Shown: positions 1 through 6,366 of the stretch, piece after piece
Position numbering within the stretch: the first letter of the stretch is position 1
How the letters are laid out: each line of letters begins with the position of its first letter
NCBI RefSeq assembly: GCF_004348895.1
Contig: NZ_RRZK01000004.1
Location: 1 to 32,986 of the forward strand
Direction of reading: 5' to 3'
DNA: 32,986 bases
Source of the DNA: Pseudomonas vancouverensis
GTDB lineage: Bacteria > Pseudomonadota > Gammaproteobacteria > Pseudomonadales > Pseudomonadaceae
Program-made: the position numbers and the translations under genes
The notes under the pieces: model-generated
Database searches by the model: none
Told to the model about the DNA's origin: nothing
What the model saw: only the letters and a program-made list of their open reading frames with translations

Positions 1-682
1 CCACAACCTTGACGAAGTTGCTCGGGGCGATCAGCCAGTCGAAGCTGGCCCGGAAAGGTGCGCCGCCGTTTTTACCCGAAGCACGGCCCATCAGGAAATC
101 GGACTGGGCGACCGTGGCGAAGTACTCAGTCCAGAATTCGAGGTTCTGGTGAACATCGCTCTGGATCCAGCGTGCACGGATTTGCTTTTTACGAGCTTCG
201 GAGACGAGAACTACGGTCGGCAGAGCTGGTGCGAGCAGTCGGTTGAACAAATCAACAATGTCCTGAACCGGGCAAGACGGCGAGCGCGGAACGCGATTGC
301 CACCTTGTGAGGGTTCAATTGACGGTTCCCTTACGGTTCTGGGGGCATCTGGTGCCGGGGTGTCCGGCATATCCTGCCGGGGTGATGGGGCATCTGGTGC
401 CGGGGGGCATTTGCTGCCGGGGGCATATCGTGCCGGGGTGATTGAATACCATGTCGAACGGCCAAAACGCTGGTTGCTCACCAGCACGCCCGCCTCCTCC
501 AACCAACGCAGTGCGTTGCGAACCGCACGCTCAGACAGGCAAGTGCGCACTCCAATTGTCGCAATGGAAGGCCAGCAAACGCCCTCGTCGTTGGCGTTAT
601 CGGCCAATGAGATCAGGACTGCTTTCTGAGCCGGGCTCATGCCGAGCAGTGGCCAGCACGCGCTCATGATGACAGTGCTCAT
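1..682 (-). CDS. O-like phage replication initiator, 3' end missing
   Basis: The frame stays open from ATG at 682 to the window edge (227 codons). The first 70 residues form a winged-helix region with LSERAVRNALRWLEEAGVL, typical of phage replication proteins that bind origin DNA. A Pro/Ala/Asp-rich linker with repeated PAPDAP (about residues 80-115) is encoded by the iterons. The C-terminal part, with FWTEYFATVAQSDFL and FRASFDWLIAPSNFVKV, matches the domain seen at the end of many phage replication proteins just before an EGxY-like tail. The ATG overlaps the stop of the upstream 73-residue gene (ATGA), suggesting translational coupling; ATG at 667 is a second possible start. Its expected role is to bind the iterons and recruit a helicase or helicase loader. 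The family call is by pattern, without a search. Confidence 0.8.
   Translation of the reverse strand, partial: MSTVIMSACWPLLGMSPAQKAVLISLADNANDEGVCWPSIATIGVRTCLSERAVRNALRWLEEAGVLVSNQRFGRSTWYSITPARYAPGSKCPPAPDAPSPRQDMPDTPAPDAPRTVREPSIEPSQGGNRVPRSPSCPVQDIVDLFNRLLAPALPTVVLVSEARKKQIRARWIQSDVHQNLEFWTEYFATVAQSDFLMGRASGKNGGAPFRASFDWLIAPSNFVKVV
344..438. repeat. Five 17-bp iterons, probable phage replication origin
   Basis: Five copies of GGCATNTSNTGCCGGGG begin at 344, 366, 389, 406 and 422. Each contains the small inverted repeat GGCA-N5-TGCC. Copies 1 and 3 are identical. Spacing runs 22, 23, 17 and 16 bp, and copies 4 and 5 share one base. The array lies inside the replication initiator gene, in the part encoding its proline-rich linker. 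This matches the lambda arrangement, where the O-binding iterons lie inside gene O. Origin function is inferred from this placement and from the repeat structure. Confidence 0.75.
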
Positions 683-900
683 ACGGAAACATCCTGGACA
701 GTAACCAGCGATGCCTTCAGGTGATCAAGGCATTCTCGGCTGAATTGTGATTTAGACCCGCGTGAATATTGGCTACGCACCATCAAAGCGGCGTGCATTG
801 CGGCGCATTGGTGGGCTATGAGGTGTTGCGACACTTTTTGAGAGTTTGCAGATCGCGTCGCGGCACAACCGGTGTTGCCTGGAACGGTGTTCGTGCTCAT
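679..900 (-). CDS. Small prophage early protein, unknown function
   Basis: A 73-residue protein begins with MSTNTVPGNTG. The same frame is open upstream to 996, but that extension runs through the terminator hairpin at 931-960, so ATG at 900 is preferred. A GC-rich stretch with GGGG lies just upstream as a weak ribosome site. The stop overlaps the replication gene start in an ATGA. In lambda this slot, between the tR1 terminator and gene O, is occupied by cII. No helix-turn-helix is obvious here, so a CII role is suggested only by position. Confidence 0.55.
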   Translation of the reverse strand: MSTNTVPGNTGCAATRSANSQKVSQHLIAHQCAAMHAALMVRSQYSRGSKSQFSRECLDHLKASLVTVQDVSV

Positions 901-930
901 AATGGCCCCGCATTGTTGTACATGTTGTTG

Positions 931-960
931 AAAAAGCCGGGGCGCAACCCGGCTTTTTTT
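931..960 (-). terminator. Rho-independent terminator in the leftward early operon
   Basis: An 11-bp stem (AAAAAGCCGGG pairing with CCCGGCTTTTT) with a six-base loop is flanked by A and T tracts, so it can act in both directions. It separates the Cro-like gene and small ORF from the downstream early genes, the position of lambda tR1. Read-through or antitermination would be needed to express the replication gene. Confidence 0.8.
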
Positions 961-970
961 CGCCCAAAAT

Positions 971-1069
971 TCAGGCCTTTGCTTTCCCGCAGACACGACT
1001 TATCCCGCCGTCTGGACTGTTGCCCTTAGCGTTCAATTTCCCCTCGTGTCCTGGTGTGTTGCCGTCCAT
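971..1069 (-). CDS. Possible 32-residue protein before the terminator
   Basis: A short frame starting MDGNTPGHEGK is preceded by the strong purine-rich site AGGGGAAGGGA, three bases from the ATG. It stops 11 bases before the terminator hairpin. The protein is rich in Gly, Lys and Asn and matches no family that I recognise. The ribosome site and its fit before the terminator are the only support. The rest of the gap between 901 and 1254 shows no other convincing gene; a 46-codon frame ending near 1085 has only a TTG start. Confidence 0.35.
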   Translation of the reverse strand: MDGNTPGHEGKLNAKGNSPDGGISRVCGKAKA

Positions 1070-1254
1070 TTCCCTTCCCCTAATGGTCTTCCTGATTCGA
1101 GCGTCTTAACTGCCGCCTACGCCTTCGTTGCTCATCGGCCCCCGCCAACTTGTTACCTTGTGCCGCAATCCTCTTACTGGATGAATCAACAGCTAATCCG
1201 GTGCTCTGCACTTCTTGTTTCAAGTCAGGAATACTTCATCAACGCCAGCGCTCA

Positions 1255-1449
1255 TTACGCAGCGGTGTGCTGCGATGGAAACGGCCGTATTTCCTCAGCC
1301 GTGAAGGTGCCATCGTCATGCTCGATAACCTGGATGTCTCGTTCATTGCGAAGCGCTTTCGAGATCGCTGGCGAACTGACCCTAAGCGCCTTTGCAACAG
1401 CGGTTTGGCCAATCCTCCCTACCAATTCGGGCAATGGGGTCTTCTTCAT
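1255..1449 (-). CDS. Cro-like DNA-binding protein
   Basis: A 64-residue protein starts MKKTPLPELVGRIGQ. The segment QTAVAKALRVSSPAISKALRN (about residues 15-35) is a helix-turn-helix like that of Cro proteins, where the second helix reads DNA. It is the first gene of the leftward operon and is transcribed divergently from the repressor. Its predicted promoter overlaps the operators. The expected role is to bind those operators and shift the switch to lytic growth. An AGG seven bases before the ATG is a modest ribosome site. Confidence 0.75.
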   Translation of the reverse strand: MKKTPLPELVGRIGQTAVAKALRVSSPAISKALRNERDIQVIEHDDGTFTAEEIRPFPSQHTAA

Positions 1450-1482
1450 TTCGTGGCCTAAGAACCATGATGTGTGACTGCG

Positions 1483-1549
1483 ATATTAACCGGCGGTTAG
1501 CATTCAATCAACACCGCCGGTTGACGCAAATAAGTTAACCAACGGTTAA
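1483..1549. promoter_or_regulatory. Divergent phage switch: three operators and two promoters
   Basis: Three 13-15 bp palindromes with the pattern TTAACC-N3-GGTTAA lie at 1486-1500, 1511-1523 and 1535-1549; the last has perfect 6-bp arms. On the minus strand TTGATT (1511-1506) and TAATAT (1488-1483), 17 bp apart, form a good sigma-70 promoter for the Cro-like gene, with operator 1 over its -10. On the plus strand TTGACG (1521-1526) could pair with GTTAAA (1545-1550) to drive the repressor gene. Transcription would then start next to its ATG, so the message may be leaderless, as for lambda cI. Confidence 0.82.
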
Positions 1550-1558
1550 ATTCCACGA

Positions 1559-2422
1559 ATGACGAAAAAGAAAGAGCTGTCCCCAGAGCTAAAGGCTGAG
1601 TGCGATGCCGCTAAAGCTCTGTTCATGTCGAAGAAAAACTCGCTCGGGATAACCCAGGCAAGTCTCGCGGCGGCTGCTGATATCTCATCTGCCGCGGTCG
1701 CGATGTATTTGAATGGCACCAACCCATTAAACGCGAAATTTGCTTCTGTGCTTTCTCGGCAGTTGGGCGTTCCGGTCGAAAAATTCAGTAAGCGATTGGC
1801 CAAGGAAATTAATGGCCTGACGAGCGCACCTGAAATGGCTGTCGGTTTTGGGGGCTCGGCAGCGGAGATCGTCCGGAACATGCTTGCCCATCAAGGGAAA
1901 GGCCTGACTGAGGATGCCCGCAGACGGCTTTTGGCAGTGGCGGAAGCTGATGATGACGGTGCACTCGAGATCGACTATTACCGCCCCGGCGCTGTAGGCG
2001 ACGAAGTGTGGATTGCCCACTACGACGTCCGCGCTGCGATGGGCGGCGGTCAAATCCCGCACGACTATCCCGAAATGTTCCAAGACGTACGTGTCAGTCC
2101 GCAGCATTTACGCGAGATGGGTGTTGAGTTCAAAGAACACTTTCATCTGAAAATGGTGACAGGCTGGGGCCAATCAATGGCGCCCACGATCAAGCACCGC
2201 GACCCACTATTAGTCGACGTCAGTGTCCGTGAGTTCGCGGGGGACGGCATCTATATGTTCTCTTGGGAAGGCCATCTCTACATCAAGCGGCTTCAGTGGC
2301 TGGGTGATGAGCAGATCAACATGCTTTCTGATAATCCTCGGCATCCCCCTCTGACAATAAGAGCTGAAGATACGTATATCCAGGCGAGGGTGCTTCTGGT
2401 GTGGAATGCCCACCTTTTATAG
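1559..2422 (+). CDS. CI-like prophage repressor with S24 (LexA-type) domain
   Basis: A 287-residue protein. Residues about 20-80 hold a Cro/C1-type helix-turn-helix (GITQASLAAAADISSAAVAMYL). The C-terminal half is an S24 peptidase-like domain with the expected serine in GWGQSMAPT (Ser206) and lysine in LYIKRLQ (Lys243). These residues normally allow RecA-stimulated self-cleavage after DNA damage; the usual Ala-Gly cleavage pair is not clear here. The start has no ribosome site, which fits a leaderless transcript. It is expected to keep the prophage silent by binding the TTAACC-N3-GGTTAA operators beside its own gene and, I infer, the two near 3830. Length fits complete repressors of this group. 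Confidence 0.88.
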   Translation: MTKKKELSPELKAECDAAKALFMSKKNSLGITQASLAAAADISSAAVAMYLNGTNPLNAKFASVLSRQLGVPVEKFSKRLAKEINGLTSAPEMAVGFGGSAAEIVRNMLAHQGKGLTEDARRRLLAVAEADDDGALEIDYYRPGAVGDEVWIAHYDVRAAMGGGQIPHDYPEMFQDVRVSPQHLREMGVEFKEHFHLKMVTGWGQSMAPTIKHRDPLLVDVSVREFAGDGIYMFSWEGHLYIKRLQWLGDEQINMLSDNPRHPPLTIRAEDTYIQARVLLVWNAHLL

Positions 2423-2501
2423 CAAAGTCGGCGATAGGCTGAGCTCAAGATAACCTCCAATACTCGTGGGCCAGCGCGCCTAGGGCCTCAAGGAAGAAAT
2501 C

Positions 2502-3395
2502 ATGAAATGGGATTCGATGACCGGTGTTGCCGGCCACATGGATGTCAAATACGACGGAGGAGATGCTGACAGACATCTGCTTGACTCTGCTCAGTACGCT
2601 CGATCAGTTGATGGCTCTGGACGCCTATACCGGCTCGTTAGTCATTACTGCCTGCACGGTGAAGTCCTTTCTGGAAAAAAACAATCTGACCTACGGTGCT
2701 TCTCGGCCCCCCCAAGGGAGGGGTCATTCGAGTCAACACTGGTTATACTTACAGCACTTTCTCATCAATACCCTGCTTTCAATGACGTCTACAAAAAGGC
2801 GTTCGATTGGCTGGTGGCAAAGGTAATGGGACACATCAAAGAAGCGCTGTCGGGGACATCAAACGTGAAAGAATTGGTCGACGTCATCAAGGAGCAGGCG
2901 AAGTCGTCTTCTGAGTTGAATACCCTTTTGGCCAATGGACTGATAAAGGCTAATGACAACCTGGCCAGCCTTCACGAAAAAATGATGATTTCGATTCCAG
3001 GTCTGATCGAGGCTGCGAAATCACCTATGAGAGCAGCGCTCACTCCGGTTGGGAAAAGCTGCAACCAAATCACCCAATTTTCTGATTCTGAACACCCGGT
3101 GGTGATATCGGAGCCAGAAGCCCTTGCAATCCGTTCAGACGGTGACGTCGTAGTTGGAGAGCCTGGCGATTATGTGGTTACTAGAATTTACTCACTGAGC
3201 GTCGACAGCGGTGTGTGCAGAGTTGAGATCGAAGGATACGCCGGCACTTTTCATGGAAAAATTAACGACGTAGCTCTTACGCAGCCCAACAACTCCTATA
3301 CACAAGCACTCAATCGCCACGAACCTTTAAAAGTGAGAGCACGACCGGTGTTTAAAGATGGTGAACTGCACAGACTCTTTATCACTGAGGCATGA
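2502..3395 (+). CDS. Prophage protein of unknown function
   Basis: A 297-residue protein starts MKWDSMTGVAGHMDVKYDGG behind a good ribosome site (AAGGAAG). It follows the repressor in the same direction and ends at a terminator, so it is probably part of the lysogenic transcript or has its own promoter in the 79-base gap. The N-terminal third looks globular, the middle (about residues 100-180) is helical and the last 100 residues look beta-rich. No signal peptide or membrane segment is seen. Proteins with a similar start occur beside repressors in Pseudomonas prophages as far as I recall; no function is known to me. Expression from the prophage would make it a candidate lysogenic-conversion gene. 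Confidence 0.7.
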   Translation: MKWDSMTGVAGHMDVKYDGGDADRHLLDSAQYARSVDGSGRLYRLVSHYCLHGEVLSGKKQSDLRCFSAPPREGSFESTLVILTALSHQYPAFNDVYKKAFDWLVAKVMGHIKEALSGTSNVKELVDVIKEQAKSSSELNTLLANGLIKANDNLASLHEKMMISIPGLIEAAKSPMRAALTPVGKSCNQITQFSDSEHPVVISEPEALAIRSDGDVVVGEPGDYVVTRIYSLSVDSGVCRVEIEGYAGTFHGKINDVALTQPNNSYTQALNRHEPLKVRARPVFKDGELHRLFITEA

Positions 3396-3398
3396 GCA

Positions 3399-3424
3399 AA
3401 GCCCGCCTTCGGCGGGCTTTTTTG
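3399..3424 (+). terminator. Rho-independent terminator between convergent genes
   Basis: A stem of nine pairs (AAGCCCGCC with GGCGGGCTT) closed by a TTCG tetraloop is followed by six Ts on the plus strand. It ends the repressor-side transcript and may also stop the opposing DUF1654-like gene, though the T tract on that strand is short. Confidence 0.88.
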
Positions 3425-3431
3425 TGGGCGC

Positions 3432-3740
3432 TCAAAAAGGTGCCGCTTCCTCAATTTCATTGGCAACCTCGACGGGCCGATTTTCATCAGCACTCGCTTC
3501 CCATCTCAGCGTCACCGATTCATCGTCGTTGAATGTCATGTCGATGCCGTCCGTTTCGGACAGTAAGCCCATCACCTCTTCCCACTCCCGATCGCCATCA
3601 GTGTCCAGGCGGTGAATGGTTACCCAGCGCTGAATTTGTGCGACGGGATGATTGATCATTGAAGAAACACGCAATCCAAGCCGCTCCACTCCGCTGACAA
3701 CCGTTTTTGTGGACTGGTCTTTTTTGTTTGGTTTGCTCAC
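3432..3740 (-). CDS. DUF1654-like prophage protein
   Basis: A 102-residue protein begins at a GTG (MSKPNKKDQS) behind AGGGG. The segments GVERLGLRVSSMINHP, VTIHRLDTDGDREWEE and DGIDMTFNDDESVTLRW match my memory of DUF1654, a small Pseudomonas family of unknown function often found in prophages. It is acidic at the C-terminus and has no membrane segment. Its promoter region holds two operators like those of the repressor switch, shared with the divergent early operon, so it should be silenced in the lysogen. Confidence 0.72.
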   Translation of the reverse strand: MSKPNKKDQSTKTVVSGVERLGLRVSSMINHPVAQIQRWVTIHRLDTDGDREWEEVMGLLSETDGIDMTFNDDESVTLRWEASADENRPVEVANEIEEAAPF

Positions 3741-3811
3741 CGTACGCCCCTAATAGCTGTATGAATATCCAGTTCTAAAAGAAAGAATACCCCAGACATA
3801 CATAAAATAAA

Positions 3812-3853
3812 TTAACCGCCGGTATTGACGATATGAAAACCGGCGGTTAACTT
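3812..3853. promoter_or_regulatory. Second repressor operator pair with divergent promoters
   Basis: TTAACCGCCGGTATT (3812-3826) and AAAACCGGCGGTTAA (3836-3850) are the same palindrome as in the switch at 1486-1549. On the plus strand TTGACG (3825-3830) and TAACTT (3848-3853), 17 bp apart, form a promoter for the LuxR-type operon that both operators overlap. On the minus strand a weaker pair, TTTTCA and GTTAAT, could serve the DUF1654-like gene. The arrangement strongly suggests control by the prophage repressor. Confidence 0.78.
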
Positions 3854-3894
3854 AAATCCATCACCGAATAAAACCGGTCAGATGGAAGGCAGCG

Positions 3895-4008
3895 ATGAAC
3901 CAGCCTCAATGGTTCAGAGGGTTGGCAACTGACCCAGGTGTGCAGCGTAAAGCACCGCAAACAGTTATCCGGCGGACCGAGTCGCGGTCGGACGAACAAC
4001 TTGATTGA
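3895..4008 (+). CDS. Possible 37-residue early leader protein
   Basis: A short frame, MNQPQWFRGLATDPG at its start, follows a good ribosome site (GGAAGG, five bases upstream). It lies just downstream of the operator-controlled promoter and before the LuxR-type gene. The protein is polar and basic in the middle, with no recognised domain. Between it and the next ATG is a weak hairpin (ATGCACC with GGTGCAT). The ribosome site is the main support. Confidence 0.45.
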   Translation: MNQPQWFRGLATDPGVQRKAPQTVIRRTESRSDEQLD

Positions 4009-4105
4009 GCCCGTACCGCGCCAGCAGCGCCGAAGGGACACGGAGTTTTTCACTGATGCACCTGATTACCCGGGTGCATTGGGAAAACAACCGGGAGTCA
4101 ACGCG

Positions 4106-4489
4106 ATGGAAACAGAAATCGTAAATGGCACATGGAAGGGTCACCTCGGTCGTGGCCTGGCGCCGCGAGAGCTTCAGTTCCTTTTGTGGGTAGCCCTCGG
4201 GCTGACCGCCAAGGAAATCGCACGGGAAGTCGGCATCTCACCGGCCACCGTCGCGAAGCGCCTCACCAACGCAATGTTCAAGCTCGGCGTCACCCGCCGC
4301 GCCGCATTGGTGGCCGAGGCGATGCGCCGGCAAATCATTTCCCCGATGTGCTTCGTGCTGGCAGCACTCATCGCCATGCACGCAATGCTCGATGGCGACT
4401 CCATGCGGCGTGATCGCCGAGTTCCTGAGCGCCGAATCGCCCAGGTGCGGACGGCGAAACGCGCCGAGGCCTACGACCACCACGCATAG
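4106..4489 (+). CDS. LuxR-type helix-turn-helix regulator, prophage early gene
   Basis: A 127-residue protein. Residues about 15-65 (LAPRELQFLLWVALGLTAKEI, then VGISPATVAKRLTNAMFKLGV) form a GerE/LuxR-type helix-turn-helix. A hydrophobic stretch follows (MCFVLAALIAMHAML, about residues 78-92) and then a basic tail. There is no receiver or autoinducer domain. ATG at 4106 is chosen over the longer frame from 3938 because GGGAG sits eight bases upstream and the domain begins soon after. It heads a run of small early genes downstream of the second operator pair, so it is probably made on induction. A role in activating later prophage genes is an inference. Confidence 0.75.
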   Translation: METEIVNGTWKGHLGRGLAPRELQFLLWVALGLTAKEIAREVGISPATVAKRLTNAMFKLGVTRRAALVAEAMRRQIISPMCFVLAALIAMHAMLDGDSMRRDRRVPERRIAQVRTAKRAEAYDHHA

Positions 4490-4564
4490 GCGGCGCAAGC
4501 ACATCGGAAACAAATTGCACCTAACCGGAAAAGTTTTTCCTGTCGAATGAACTGAGGAAAGGAC

Positions 4565-4927
4565 ATGAACCCGACAATCCAACAGAGTCGAGCCATCCTT
4601 GATGGACTGCGTCAACGCGCCACCCTGGCCACCGCCGAGTTCTACCAAAAGGCTGGGATCACCGCCGCCGTAGTTTCGCCGCGCTTCAGCGTAGTGCCAC
4701 ACGGCAACAATCTGTTTGGCGTAGTTGATCGCCAGACCGGTACCGAGCGTGCCGAAATCGCCGGACACCTCAATGCCTGCCGGTCGGCCCAGGACTTTGA
4801 ATGCGCGGCTCGCCTCACCAAAACCACGAAGATCAAAGTCGCATACGTGGCGCGCTTGATGACTCGTTGGGCACTGATGTGCGCCGTTATGCTCGGCGGA
4901 TTCGCCTTCATGGGGGTAACCCGATGA
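4565..4927 (+). CDS. Prophage early protein with a C-terminal hydrophobic segment
   Basis: A 120-residue protein starts MNPTIQQSRAILDGL behind AGGAAAGGAC. The segment SVVPHGNNLFGVVDRQTGTE (about residues 41-60) is a compact, probably beta-strand motif. The C-terminus has one hydrophobic stretch (WALMCAVMLGGFAFMGV) that could be a membrane anchor. It is the second gene of the LuxR-type operon and its stop overlaps the next start (ATGA). Similar proteins occur in Pseudomonas prophages; the function is unknown to me. Confidence 0.65.
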   Translation: MNPTIQQSRAILDGLRQRATLATAEFYQKAGITAAVVSPRFSVVPHGNNLFGVVDRQTGTERAEIAGHLNACRSAQDFECAARLTKTTKIKVAYVARLMTRWALMCAVMLGGFAFMGVTR

Positions 4928-5229
4928 ACATTGGCCCACTGCCAGACCCGCGCGCCGCGGTACTGACCGAAATCGAGCGCAAAATCGCCGAGTACTTCGG
5001 CGCCGGCGGGAAGGCCGAACCGGCAGCGGCCTTCAAGCATGAGCCCCGCCCTACCCGCTCGAACAAGATCGACCAGAACACTGTGCTGAAGCGTCGGCGA
5101 CCTTCTCCCTCCCACGCCGATCGCATCGCATCGCACTGCGGCGCCTCACGGAGGCGCTATGAGCAAGCGCAAGCCGAACAATGGCTTCGCCCGTGCCGAA
5201 CGAAGCTGCCGGGAGTTACTCAGGACTAA
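4924..5229 (+). CDS. Small prophage protein with a probably frameshifted C-terminus
   Basis: The frame starts at the ATGA overlap with the previous gene and encodes 101 residues, beginning MNIGPLPDPRAAVLTEIERK. The first 70 residues read as a normal small phage protein with a basic KRRRPSPSHADRIA end. At 5121-5135 the bases TCGCA occur three times in a row. Removing one copy would give the ending HADRIALRRLTEAL and a stop that overlaps the next ATG as ATGA, exactly as at its own start. The present 71-base overlap with the next gene is therefore probably the result of a 5-bp repeat expansion. Function is unknown. Confidence 0.6.
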   Translation: MNIGPLPDPRAAVLTEIERKIAEYFGAGGKAEPAAAFKHEPRPTRSNKIDQNTVLKRRRPSPSHADRIASHCGASRRRYEQAQAEQWLRPCRTKLPGVTQD

Positions 5230-5323
5230 TTACGTTGCCGTCGTGAACATGGACTCCAGCGGCTCGAACGTTAGAATGCGCGTAGTACAGGAAGACCCCG
5301 ACGACGAAATCATCTGCCCATAG
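5159..5323 (+). CDS. 54-residue prophage early protein
   Basis: A short gene begins MSKRKPNNGFARAERSC and ends with an acidic tail (EDPDDEIICP). GGAGG lies four bases before the ATG, the strongest ribosome site of this operon. It overlaps the previous gene in another frame and its last 14 bases overlap the opposing small membrane protein gene. The basic start and Cys residues are notable, but there is no recognised domain. It is the last gene of the LuxR-type operon. Confidence 0.62.
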   Translation: MSKRKPNNGFARAERSCRELLRTNYVAVVNMDSSGSNVRMRVVQEDPDDEIICP

Positions 5324-5507
5324 CTTTAACGATGAGTAAAACGATTAAAAATAACGTCACCCCGACACCTAGAACCCACATCACAGCCTTTTCAAGGAAC
5401 TCCTTGTCAGCAGCGTCCTGAGCAGACTTCTTGCGCTCGTATGCCAATTTCCCCGCCATGACTCTACGCGGGTTTTTGAATTCGTCAGGCTTGCTAGATC
5501 GTCCCAT
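5310..5507 (-). CDS. Small C-terminally anchored membrane protein
   Basis: A 65-residue protein starts MGRSSKPDEFKNPRR. ATG at 5507 is preferred over the longer frame (to 5573) because GGAG lies five bases upstream. Residues about 20-40 are charged and helical; a single membrane segment (VMWVLGVGVTLFLIVLLIV) lies near the C-terminus. This suggests an inner-membrane tail anchor with the charged part in the cytoplasm. It is convergent with the early operon. Function unknown; superinfection or host-interaction roles are common for such prophage proteins, but that is only a guess. Confidence 0.6.
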   Translation of the reverse strand: MGRSSKPDEFKNPRRVMAGKLAYERKKSAQDAADKEFLEKAVMWVLGVGVTLFLIVLLIVKAMGR

Positions 5508-5605
5508 CGCTGCTCCTAAATCCGGCTCCATGCCGGTCATCCGTACTACCCCAAACCAAATTGCCACCGCCATTTATGGAGGTCGGCGCCTAAATGGCGG
5601 ACATG

Positions 5606-5632
5606 AAAAAGGGCTGAACAAGTCAGCCCTTT
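5606..5632 (-). terminator. Terminator for the small membrane protein gene at 5672-5899
   Basis: A 10-bp stem (AAAGGGCTGA with TCAGCCCTTT) and five-base loop is followed on the minus strand by a run of five Ts. It lies 40 bases past the stop of the leftward 75-residue gene, which supports that gene being transcribed. Confidence 0.75.
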
Positions 5633-5671
5633 AAATTGTGGCGCGGGGCCCGGTTTCCCGGTGGCTATCTA

Positions 5672-5899
5672 TCAAGCAAAACGATTAGTCCGCCAATACT
5701 TTTCTGCTATTGCATGGTCCCGCAGCACAGCCCCAGCACAGATCAACATTGGTAGTACTGCCATAAAACCCCCCCAGTAAGCATTGTCATTGATGAAAAC
5801 AAACAAAGTTACGAGGCCAGACAGAACAGATAACACATCGATGGACTTCACGTTTAAAACCGCTTGCATCGACTCAGTTGGGTCAAAAATCGACCACAT
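5672..5899 (-). CDS. Small two-segment membrane protein
   Basis: A 75-residue protein starts MWSIFDPTESMQ. Two hydrophobic stretches, about residues 20-37 (IDVLSVLSGLVTLFVFI) and 43-60 (GGFMAVLPMLICAGAVL), suggest a hairpin in the inner membrane, followed by a charged tail (RDHAIAEKYWRTNRF). The ribosome site is weak, and a perfect 12-bp inverted repeat sits eight bases upstream of the ATG. The terminator downstream supports expression. I do not recognise the family. Confidence 0.55.
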   Translation of the reverse strand: MWSIFDPTESMQAVLNVKSIDVLSVLSGLVTLFVFINDNAYWGGFMAVLPMLICAGAVLRDHAIAEKYWRTNRFA

Positions 5900-5906
5900 G
5901 CCGCGA

Positions 5907-5934
5907 TGCTATCACTGCTTCCGCAGTGATAGCA
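5907..5934. promoter_or_regulatory. Perfect 12-bp inverted repeat beside a start codon
   Basis: TGCTATCACTGC and GCAGTGATAGCA are separated by four bases (TTCC) and end eight bases before the ATG of the 75-residue membrane protein. As RNA the hairpin would cover the ribosome-binding region; as DNA it has the size and symmetry of a repressor operator. There is no T tract in the direction of the gene, so it is not a typical terminator. Confidence 0.55.
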
Positions 5935-6017
5935 ATACGCCAGATCTTACTTTTGAAAATCGCCACTATTGAACAAGGACGGTGCCTGACACGCCCTCCC
6001 TATTGCGCTCAGACATC

Positions 6018-6296
6018 TCAATCCAACGGTTCAACACGCCATTTGTAGTAGGAGTACAAATGAACCCGGCAATCGTCGGACTTTTTTTCCTTTTCCTTCA
6101 CGAACAAACGGAATTTGGAACCTATTGGATTTGCTTGCCTAAAGCTTTTTGCGCACTCGACCACCATAGAAGGCGGATACTTTTGACCAGGTAAGGGTCT
6201 GGCTCTGTTCTCGCCCCTTCTCTGATCGAAAAAAATTTCTACGTCCAGCGATTCGTAGTCATCCACAGCTAGATCCCTCTTAAGCCGGCTTGGCAC
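6018..6296 (-). CDS. Conserved-looking hypothetical protein, prophage
   Basis: A 92-residue soluble protein begins MPSRLKRDLAVDDYES from a GTG at 6296. No ribosome site precedes that codon, and a stop lies two codons upstream. A second GTG at 6266 has AAGAGGGA seven bases before it and could be the true start, giving 82 residues. The sequence holds DVEIFFDQRRGENRARPLPG and ends with LYSYYKWRVEPLD. It has no membrane segment or known motif. It is transcribed away from the methyltransferase gene. Confidence 0.55.
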   Translation of the reverse strand: MPSRLKRDLAVDDYESLDVEIFFDQRRGENRARPLPGQKYPPSMVVECAKSFRQANPIGSKFRLFVKEKEKKSDDCRVHLYSYYKWRVEPLD

Positions 6297-6366
6297 GAAT
6301 CAAAATAAATAGCCCACTTCAACAAATCACGCCAGTCGGTGAGGCCTACTGGTGCACGGAGGATCA

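Noticed and set aside
344..438. Repeat array considered as a CRISPR
   Set aside because: Units are only 17 bp, spacing is 16-23 bp with almost no spacer, and the array is inside a replication gene.
297..629. Plus-strand frames of 60-110 codons near the left edge
   Set aside because: They lie opposite the replication gene, whose frame is open for 227 codons with family motifs.
1085..1225. A 46-codon minus-strand frame between the Cro-like gene and the small 32-residue ORF
   Set aside because: It has only a TTG start, no ribosome site and no recognisable sequence.
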